The notes beneath the pieces are model-generated. The model was not told where the DNA came from and made no database searches. It was given only the letters and a program-made list of their open reading frames with translations. DNA of 64,000 bases from Pteria penguin (taxonomy: Eukaryota > Mollusca > Bivalvia > Pterioida > Pteriidae): NCBI GenBank assembly GCA_035048485.1, contig CM068583.1, forward strand, positions 65,406,306-65,470,305. The letters are read 5' to 3'. The stretch's first letter is position 1. Each line of letters starts with the position of its first letter. Of the stretch, positions 14,901 through 26,700 are shown piece after piece. The position numbers and the translations under genes were made by a program.

Positions 14901-17900
14901 AAACTGAGCAATTTGTTGACTAGTCATCTGGTGATTTCTTCCTAGGGTAAGTGACCTAGCTTTACCATCCTTTCCTCCAGGTTTTATTAAGGGGGTGTAA
15001 GAACTGGGATCTCTCAAATATACTTTCAATCCATATTTCTAAAGAAGCAGGTAAAGCAAACAATAAGACCAAGTAATGTAAGATCAAGAGCATATCAACA
15101 CAAGTACACATATTATAATACCTTTCTTCAGTTTTAAAACTGGTGCTAAAACTGGTTAAAATTCAGATTATATCTTTCACCATTTCACAAATTAGATAAC
15201 ATATTTTACAAGTCAGAATTTTTTCAGATCATATCAGTAAAACGACACTAAACACATACAAGAAGAGAATCAGTACAAGGACACTAAATATATACAAGAA
15301 GAGATTCAGTAAAAGGACACTGAATATAAAAGGACACTGAATATATACAAAAAGAGAATCAGTAAAAGGACACAGAACATATACAAGAAGAGATGCAGTA
15401 AAAGAACACAGTTCATAATACAAGAAGAGAATCAGTAAAAGGACATCGAATATGTACAAGCAGAGAATCAGTAAAACTGATTGATGCTCCCATAATTAGA
15501 TGAGCTTCTAATACAAACATAGTCCTTGCTCATTGTTTTTTTCAGAAAGTTTTGCAGCATTTCCAGCAGCTCAATCTGAATGTATGATGATAATCCTACA
15601 AAACTTCTTCCAGTATTATTTCCTGTTGAACATTGAGGAACTGCATACTGATACTATAAGAGCCTGGGTTATAAACATACTGATACTATAAGAGCCTGGG
15701 TTATGAACATACTGATACTAAGAGCCTGGGTTATAAACATACTGATACTATAAGAGCCTGGGTTATAAACATACTGATACTATAAGAGCCTGGGTTATAA
15801 ACATACTGATACTATAAGAGCCTGGGTTATGAACATACTGATACTAAGAGCCTGGGTTATAAACATACTGGGTTATAAACATACTGGTACTAAAAGCCTG
15901 GGTTATAAACATACTGTACTAGGAGCCTGGGTTATAAATGTACTGGGTTATAAACATACTGCACTAAGAGACTAGGTGATAAACATACTGTACTAAGAGC
16001 CTGGGTTATAAACACACTGGGTTATAAACATACTGTACTAAGAGCCTGGGTTATGAACATACTGTACTAAGAGTCTGGGTTATAAACATACTGGGTTATA
16101 AACATACTGGTACTAAAAGCATGGGTTATAAACATACTGTACTAGGAGCCTGGGTTATAAATGTACTGGGTTATAAACATACTGCACTAAGAGACTGGGT
16201 GATAAACATACTGTACTAAGAGCCTGGGTTATAAACACACTGGGTTATAAACATACTGTACTAAGAGCCTGGGTGATAAACATACTGTACTAAAAGACTG
16301 GGTTATAAACATACTGGTACTAAGAACCTGGGTTATAAACATACTTGTACTAAAAGCCTGGGTTATAAATACACTGAGTTATAAACATACTGGTACTAAA
16401 AGCCTGGATTATAAACATGCTGTACTAAGAGCCTGGGTTATAAACATACTGGTACTAAGAGTCTGGGTTATAAACATACTGTACTAAGAGCCTGGGTTAT
16501 AAACATACTGGTACTATGAGCCTGGGTTATAAACATACTGTACTAAGAGCCTGGGTTATAAACATACTGGTACTAAGAGCCTGGGTTATAAACATACTGT
16601 ACTAAGAGCCTGTGTTATAAACACACTGGGTTATAAACATACTGTACTAAGAGCCTGGGTTATAAACATACTGTACTAAGAGCCTGGGTTATAAACATAC
16701 TGTACTAAGAGCCTGGGTTATAAACATACTGTACTAAGAACCTGGGTTATAAACATACTGGTACTAAGAGCCTGGGTTATAAACATACTGTACTAAGAGC
16801 CTGTGTTATAAACACACTGGGTTATAAACATACTGTACTAAGAGCCTGGGTTATAAACATACTGGTACTATGAGCTTGGGTTATAAACATACTGTACTAA
16901 GAGCCTGGGTTATAAACATACTGGTACTAAGAGCCTGGGTTATAAACATACTGTACTAAGAGCCTGTGTTATAAACACACTGGGTTATAAACATACTGTA
17001 CTAAGAGCCTGGGTTATAAACATACTGTACTAAGAGCCTGGGTTATAAACATACTGTACTAAGAACCTGGGTTATAAACATACTGGTACTAAGAGCCTGG
17101 GTTATAAACATACTGTACTAAGAGCCTGTGTTATAAACACACTGGGTTATAAACATACTGTACTAAGAGCCTAGTTTATAAACATACTGTACTAAGAGCC
17201 TGGGTTATAAACACACTGGGTTATAAACATAATATACTAAGAGCCTGGGTTATAAACATACTGTACTAAGAGCCTGGGTTATAAACATACTGTACTAAGA
17301 GCCTGTGTTATAAACATACTGTACTAAGAGCCTGTGTTATAAACATACTGTACTAAGAGCCTGGGTTATAAACATACTGTACTAAGAGCCTGGGTTATAA
17401 ATATACTGTATTAAGAGCCTGGGTTATAAACATAATATACTAAGAGCCTGGGTTATAAACACACTAGTACTAAGAGCCTGGGTTATAAACATACTGTACT
17501 AAGAGCCTGGGTTATAAACATACTGTACTAAGAGCCTGGGTTATAAACATACTGGACTAAGAGCCTGAGTTATAAGCATACTGTACTAAGAGTCTGTATT
17601 ATAAACATACTGTACTAAGAGCCTGGGTTATAAACATACTGTACTAAGAGCCTGGGTTATAAACATACTGTACTAAGAGCCTGGGTTATAAACATAATGT
17701 ACTAAGAGCCTGGGTTATAAAGACACTAGTACTAAGACCCTGGGTTATAAACATACTGGTACTAAGAGCCTGGGTAATAAACATACTGTACTAAGAGTCT
17801 GTGTTATAAACATACTGGGTTATAAACATACTGGTACTAAAAGCCTGGATTATAAACATGCTGTACTAAGAGCCTGGGTTATAAACACACTGGGTTATAA

Positions 17901-20900
17901 GCATACTGGTACTAAGAGTCTGTGTTATAAACATACTGGTACTAAGAGTCTGTGTTATAAACATACTGGTACTAAGAGCCTGGGTTATAAACACACTGGG
18001 TTATAAGCATACTGGTACTAAGAGTCTGTGTTATAAACATACTGGTACTAAGAGCCTGGGTTATAAACATACTGTACTAAGAGCCTGGCTTATAAACACA
18101 CTGGGTTATAAACATACTGTACTAAGAGCCTGTGTTATAAACATACTGGTACTAAGAGCCTGGGTTATAAACACACTGGGTTATAAGCATAATGTACTAA
18201 GAGCCTGGGTTATAAACATACTGGTACTAAGAGCCTGTGTTATAAACATACTGTACTAAGAGTCTGTGTTATAAACATACTGGGTTATAAACATACTGGT
18301 ACTAAAAGCCTGGATTATAAACATGCTGTACTAAGAGCCTGGGTTATAAACACACTGGGTTATAAGCATACTGGTACTAAGAGTCTGTGTTATAAACATA
18401 CTGGTACTAAGAGCCTGGGTTATAAACATGCTGTACTAAGAGCCTGGGTTATAAACACACTGGGTTATAAGCATACTGGTACTAAAAGTCTGTGTTATAA
18501 ACATACTAGTACTAAGAGCCTGGGTTATAAACATACTGGACTAAGAGCCTGTGTTATAAACATACTGGTACTAAGAGCCTAGGTTATAAACACACTGGGT
18601 TATAAGCATACTGTACTAAGAGCCTGGGTTATAAACATACTGGTACTAAGAGCCTGGGTTATAAACATACTGTACTAAGAGCCTGGCTTATAAACACACT
18701 GGGTTATAAACATACTGTACTAAGAGCCTGGGTTATAAACATGCTGTACTAAGAGCCTGGGTTATAAACACACTGGGTTATAAACATACTGTACTAAGAG
18801 CCTGTGTTATAAACACACTGGGTTATAAACATACTGTACTAAGAGCCTGGGTTATAAACATGCTGTACTAAGAGCCTGTGTTATAAACATAATGGGTTAT
18901 AAACATACTGGACTAAGAGCCTGGGTTATAAACATACTGTACTAAGAGCCTGTGTTATAAACACACTGGGTTATAAACATACTGTACTAAGAGCCTGTGT
19001 TATAAACATACTGTACTAAGAGCCTGTGTTATAAACATACTGTACTAAGAGCCTGGGTTATAAACATACTGTACTAAGAGTCTGTGTTATAAACATACTG
19101 TACTAAGAGTCTGTGTTATAAACATACTGGTACTAAGAGCCTGGGTTATAAGCATACTGGTACCAAGAGCCTGGGTTATAAACATACTGTACTAAGAGCC
19201 TGTGTTATAAACACACTGGGTTATAAGCATACTGTACTAAGAGGCTGGGTTATAAACATACTTTACTAAGAGCCTGTGTTATAAACACACTGGTTTATAA
19301 ACATACTGTACTAAGAGCCTGGGTTATAAACATACTGTACTAAGAGTCTGGGTTATAAACATACTGGACTAAGAGTCTGGGTTATAAACACACTGGGTTA
19401 TAAGCATACTGTACTAAGAGTCTGTGTTATAAACATACTGGTACTAAGAGCCTGGGTTATAAACATACTGGTACTAAGAGCCTGTGTTATAAACATACTG
19501 TACTAAGAGCCTGAGTTATAAACATGCTGTACTGAGAGCCTGGGTTATAAACACACTGTACTAAGAGCCTGGGTTATAAACATGCTGTACTGAGAGCCTG
19601 GGTTATAAACACACTGGGTTATAAACAAACTGTACTAAGAGTCTGTGTTATAAACATACTGGTACTAGGAGCCTGGGTTATTAACATACTGGACTAAGAG
19701 CCTGGGTTATAAACATACTGGGTTATAAGCATACTGGTACCAAGAGCCTGGGTTTTAAACATACTGGTACTAAGAGCCTGGATTATAAACATACTGTACT
19801 AAGAGCCTGGGCTATAAACAATATCAGAGTTATGTATTATAAAAATTCATTGAGAAGCTAAAATAGATTTTGGCTGATCTTAATCTCAAAGTGTCGGTCA
19901 CTTGCAACCACTTTGCAAATTTGTTATGAACCCTTTGTGCCGCGAGAAACTATGGTAGGCAGGCAAACATAGTAGCAAATACAAGGTTACTTAAACATTT
20001 TAAGAGTGTATAGAAAACAGTGTCACTAATCCCCCACCCCCATTTCCAGTCTAGTGATTTTCACAAAACAAATTTTGCGAAAATACAAATACATGTATAT
20101 TTGTGTGTCTGTTTCTATAAATATCTACCAAATGCCACATAAAAATTGCTTCATAATGTGACATTACTTATGACATTACAAAGACATACCAAATTGATGT
20201 AGAGTTATAAAATATCCCAGAAATCATGAAAATCTTACCTTTCTTGATAAATGTAAGAAAGAGTGTATGCTCTTCCATCCCTATTTTATTAAATTCAAAA
20301 TAGATCCATAAGAATAGGAATTCTAAATAAAGTCCTGATAAATGGAATTCTAAAATAGAGCCTTGTGAAAGGGAACTCTAAATAGAGCCCTGTGAACTGG
20401 ATTTCTGAATAGAGCCTTGTGAAATAGAAATCTAAATAGAGCCCTGTGAACTGGAATTCTAAATAAACCTGTGAACTGGAATTCTAAATAGAGCCTGTTG
20501 TACTGGAATTTTAAACAGAACATTGGGAACTGGAATCTTTAATAGAGCATTGTGAATTGGAATTCTAAATAGAACCTTGTGAAAGGCAATTCTAAATACA
20601 GCCTTGTGAACTGCAATACTCAACTGAGTCCAGAGAACTGGAATTCTAAATACAGCCTTGTGAAACTGGAATTCTTAACTGAGTCCTGAGAACTGAATTC
20701 TAAATGTGAACTGGAATTCTCAATTGAGTCCTGAGAATAGAGAATTGTGAACTGGAATTCTAAATAGAGCCTTGTGAGAGTGAAATTCTAAATAGAGCCT
20801 TGTGAACTGGAATTCTACACAAAGCCCTGTGAACTGGAATTCTAAAATAGAACCTTGTGAACAGGAATTCTAAATAGGACATTGTGAATAGGAATTCTAA

Positions 20901-22993
20901 ATACTGTAAATGTGGAAATTTTTGCGTGGGGTTAATTTCCAAGTGGGGGTGATTTTAGTACTTTTCATGATTTTACAATAATCATGAAAATAACCCCAAA
21001 TGGAATACGGTACAACCTATGCTGACATCCTTGGATTCCAGTCTTAGAGCTATCTTTGACTGTTTATACTTCATTTTAAAACTGTTGTGTAAGAGCAACA
21101 ATTTATTTACAAAGAAATGACAATGCCAAGCTACCCAAAAGAAGACCCGACTGTAACAGACAGAATATAGACAGATGGAGGATCCAAACAAATACTTTCA
21201 ATCATTCCTGACATTCAGAACTTGTTTCTAAAATTCTACATAGAATCCTAGGAACTGGAAATCTAAATAGAGCCATGTAGAACCCTGTGAAGTGGAATTC
21301 TAAATAGGGCCTTGTGAACTGGAATTCCATACTGAACATTGGGAACTGGAATTCTACATAGAGTCCTGAGAACTGGAATTCTAGGTACAGCCCTGAGAAC
21401 TGGACTTCTAAACTGAACATTGGGAACTGGAATTCTACATAGAGTCCTGAGAACTGGAATTCTAGATAGTGCCTTGTGAACTGGAATTCTGAATTGAGCC
21501 CTGAGAATTAGAATTCTAAATATATCTAATTCTGAATAATTCCAAATTGGGAACGTGTGTTTACTGACAAGTAATTACATTTTATCTAGAGAGAAAATCA
21601 CTATTTGAAAGGTGTTAATGCTACCATAAAAGATTGTTTATATTTAAAAATGAACACGTCACTGCATTTTGAAGATAAAAGAGCTGTCTGCAAAAAAAAC
21701 CAAAAAAAACAAGAGCAACACCAAGCGTGGTATAATACGCCCGTCGCTTAATTGGGACAGGATCAATTCGCATTTGGCATGATTTTCATGTAAAACATCT
21801 GACGTTTACTGAAGTTAATTGCGTTTCATAGCATTTTATTATAGGAATAAGTCCAAAGGCAGTATCTCCTGCAGAAATGGTCCTATGCAACCCATCTTGG
21901 AAATTGACCTGCAAAAAAAAAAACTTGAAATTTTTTTAGAGCTAGCCCCCCCCTTCTAAAATTATAAATTTCTCAAAAATGAAGAAAAAGATATCAATAC
22001 CTGTAAAATATGTGGAGGTTGGTACATTTTACTTGTTTCATGATAAATTTCATAATGTTTTTACAAAAATTAGATTTTTAATGAATTTTCAAAACAAAAT
22101 CCAAGGGCCATAAATCCGTCAAAATTATGTCAATCGTAACAAAACTCGAACTGGTACTGATGCTGCTTCGAATAAGCCTATATATCATATTTCAACTCAA
22201 TATCTTGAAAGACGGCAAAAAAAGTCCGGAAAACATGACCTAGGACATATGGTCAACCGCCCCCCCCCCTCCCTAAAATCATAAATTTCTCAAAAATGAA
22301 GAAAAAGATATTAAAATACGTAACATATGAGATAGTTGGTACATTTTACTTGTTTCATGATAAATTTCATAATGTTTTGACATAAAATAGATTTTTAATG
22401 AATTTCTGAAAAAATCTTGAAATTTATAAGTCCAAGGGCTATAAACCCGTCAAAAGTAGGTCAATTGTAACAAAACTCGAACTGGTACTGACGCTGCTTG
22501 ATATAAAGCTATATACTAAATTTCAACTCAATTTCTTGAAAGACGGCAAAAAAAAGTCCAGAAAACATGACCTAGGACATATGGTCAACCCCCCCCCTAA
22601 AATCATAAATTTCTCAAAAATGAAGAAAAAGATATTAAAAACCGTAACATATGAAATGGTTGGTACACTTTACTTGTTTCATGAGAAATTTCATAATGTT
22701 TTGACAAAAAATAGATTTTTAATGAATTTTTGAAAAAATTTTGAAATTTACAAGTCCAAGGGCCATAAATCTGTCAAAAGTAAGTCAATCGTAATAAAAC
22801 TCGAACTGGTACTGACGCCGCTTGAAATAAAGCTATATACCAAATTTCATCGCAATATCTTGAAAGACGTCCAAAAAAAGTCCGGAAAACATGACCCCGG
22901 ACAGACGGACGGACGTCACGACGTGTGGACGGACTGACAGCGCCATAACATAATACGTCGCGTCTATTGGATGGGTGTATAAAAACGAAAAAT

Positions 22994-23024
<31 letters not shown>

Positions 23025-23661
23025 CATGTATATATATATTTGGGTTGTCAACGAGTACCTGATTAACCGAATAACCATCGAACGAACCGAGTATCGGTTA
23101 GTAAACTTAGTACTCTGGTACTCGGTAAAACAAAAATAAATTCAAAGAAAAACAGAAGGAAGCTATTATGAGTCTGTGTTTGTTTGTTTGTTTAATTGTC
23201 TTGTTTTTGTTGCATGACAGAACACTTCCCACTATGAATGTTTTGACAATTAATCAATACACTATCAGGTATTTCTTCAACTGCCACAAGGAATATTTAC
23301 ATCTATTGTTTGTATCACTGAATAGGTGCTTAACATTAATTTCCTTTACCCACAGCTTATTTGTACATGTACTACACGAGGCTTGGGTTGTAAATACAGT
23401 TGATGTTATTTAAAGTCAATTTGGAAAACAGAAATGCCGCCTCAAATGTCAAAGGCTTGGAATTACATCAAACGGACAGCTGATAGTAGTAGGGGGCCAT
23501 GTGACAGACATCGTTTAATCATTATGAAGTTTATGATTTAAGTACGTGGGGCCCCTTGCCTCATACACAATTAGACAACGTCTATTGATACGAGTAACCG
23601 AGTACACGATCGGAAAATGTACCTATTAACCAAATGGTGAAAAAAGTCTGATTTGACAACC

Positions 23662-23760
<99 letters not shown>

Positions 23761-26700
23761 GCTGGTACATGTACCACAAAAATTACCCCCACACAAAATT
23801 TCAGATTTTTGCTAAATTTTCCCCCAGCGAAAATAACCAAGTTTACAGTAGAGCCTTGTAAACTGCAATTCTAAACAGTTCCCTGGGAACTGGAATTCTA
23901 TATACAGTCCTGAGTGCTGGAATTTTATATAGAACATTATGAACTAGGATTCTAAACAGAGCCTAGTGAATTGGAATCCTAAATAGAGCATTGTGAACTG
24001 GGATTCTAAATAGAGCCTTGTGGACTGGAATTCAAGATAGAGCCTTATGAACTGGATTTCTACATAGAGCATTGTGAACTGGAATTCTACAAGGAATCTT
24101 GAGAACTGGAATTCTAAATAGAGCATTGTGAATTGGAATTCTAAATAAATTTTTGCGAACTGGAATTCTGAATAAAGCCATGTGGAGCCCTGTGAACTGG
24201 AATTCTAAATAGAGCCTTGTGAACTGGAATTCTAAACTGAAAATTGGGAACTGGAACACTAAATGGAGTCTTATGATTGGAATTCTAAATAGAGCCCTGT
24301 GAACAGGAATTCTAAATCGAGCCTTGTGTACTGTAATTTGGATTAACCCTTGTGAACTGGAATTCGAAATACAACCTTGTGAACTGGAATTCTAAATACA
24401 GCATTGTGAACTGGAATTCTACATAGAGTCCAGTAATGAGAACAGGAATTCTCTATAGAGCTTTGTGAACTGGAATTCTAAAGTAAGAGCCTTGTGAACG
24501 GGAATTCTAAACAGAGCCTTGTGAATTGGAATTCTAAACAGAGCCTAATGTGAACTGGAATTCTAAATAGAGCCTTGTGAATTGGAATTCTAAACAGAGC
24601 CTTGTGATAGGAAATTCTAAATAAAGCATAATGTACTGGAATTCTACATAGAGTCCTGAGAACTGGAATTCTAAATACAGCCTTATGCATTGGAATTCTA
24701 AATAGAGCCTTGTGAACTGGAATTCTAAACTTGAGTCTTGTGGAGCCCTGACAAGTGGAATTTCCCAGGACCTGGAATTCTACATAGAATCTTGAGAACT
24801 GGAATTCTACACAAAGCATTGTGAACTGGAATGCTACATAGAGTCCTGACAACTCTTATAGAAGAAGGTACTACATAACATATTGTACACATAACATATT
24901 GTGCATGCATATATCTTGAATATTTTAAACTACTACACTAATTATTTTGAATTTACCTTCAACTCTAGATCTTTTACTACTTGAGGTCTTAACAAACTCA
25001 AAACATAAGATGCTCTGGAAAACTTGAAACCTGAAAATTACTCATATCATTCAAATCTTATTTAAGTACAACTAATTTCTTCAACCTTTCTGCAAAGGAA
25101 AGATTTATAAATTTTTTGAAATTGTCAATGGTGCGATCATATAACCATTAGTTCAAAAGAATCATAGCGTTTCCTCTGTATTAAAAACTTCAACATGAAT
25201 GAGTTACAGTATTCAATAATAAATCTGCAGACACTAGCCACCTATCAGAACTTTGTGAGATACTATTCAAACACAAATTTTATTTATTTTACTTCAATAA
25301 ACTACCAACCAAAAAAAATAAGGAGATATTTTCATTCAGTTAAAAATGACTAAAGAAATTGTGTACTATGGAAGTGGTAGGAATGGACCTGGAATGATTT
25401 CCTCTGTGACTGCTGCTCCCCCTATGACATGACGTCTCTCTAATACACACACTTTGAGACCTGCCTTAGCTAGGTAAGATGCCTATAAACATTCAGGAAT
25501 AATGTTAAGATGATGGATGAATCTAAACCATAAGTCTGAAAATCATGCATGAAACCAAAGGAAATACAAAATCAGTGAAAATGAAAACCAAATAGAAAAA
25601 AAGAAAAATGTCTACTTGAAGAGCATATGTGAACCCCTATGATGGAGTGAGATCAGGTGCCTGGGGAGAGTGAGCATTTCCTGCTTGCTAGCAACACCCG
25701 TCACATATACCCAGTAGAAAGTCAGTCAAATTGTGTAAATTCCATATATATTTATATATTGAGAAGTCAAAGTAGGTAACCAGTTCCAGCATAGAAGGTG
25801 TCAAATCAGTGTAAATCTGTGCAATAAACTTATTTCAAAAGCCCTCTCTTCATCTATGTATACATAGTGATAATTATTTTATTCCTTTTAATGTGTCAGC
25901 ATTCACCTTGCTACTATAGTCATAACTATGTATCTTGTACAGTGAAAAATCTTTTATAAATATCACTTACTGGTCAATAATTTTGTCCTTAATTTTCATT
26001 TTATGTCAACAAACAAGGAGCTCAACTCCATGTAGACAACTACAAGCGCTGGAAGAGCTGTAGTGAACAGAACTACAAGGGCCAGAAAAGCTCAACTCGG
26101 TGTAGTTGTATAATTAGGGTACAAGAGCCGGAAGATCCTAACTCGGTGTAGTTGTATAATTAGGGTACAAGAGCCGGAAGATCCTAACTCGGTGTAGTTG
26201 TATAATTAGGGTACAAGAGCCGGAAGATCCTAACTCAGTGTAGTCGATAGAGATAAATCAGAGTGTATCTTCGTTCTGAGGTAGAACAAAGAGGGCTGTA
26301 TGTACAAAGAGGACTACAAGTGCCGGAAAGGATCAACTCGGTATAACCCATAAGGCTGTTGAAGCCTAGGAAATCAAAATATCTAATAATACCAACTTTA
26401 CTAAGACATGTTGGTGCAGAAATTTGGGGATTTAATTAACATCAAGTAACAGTGAATAAGCTATGCTTATGCTATATTCCTCATTTAAGAAAATAATACA
26501 ATTTTGTTCTTAATTTTGAAGAGTTTTAACTTCAATCAGAAATATGAATATATAAATATTTATAAAATATGCTCAATGACATTGCATATTCAAACAATTT
26601 ATGTTATTTTGAGTTGTGTAAAGCATATGTACACAAAAAGTGAATGTTTCCCATATAAATCATTGAAAATTTGAAATACATGTATTTACTAACACATTGT

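Noticed and set aside
23571..23874. Frames reading IYIYIY on both strands
   Set aside because: TA microsatellite.
20760..24910. Minus-strand frames with FRIPVHKAL / [12 protein letters not shown] text
   Set aside because: Translation of the GAATTC-bearing ~27-bp minisatellite in different frames.
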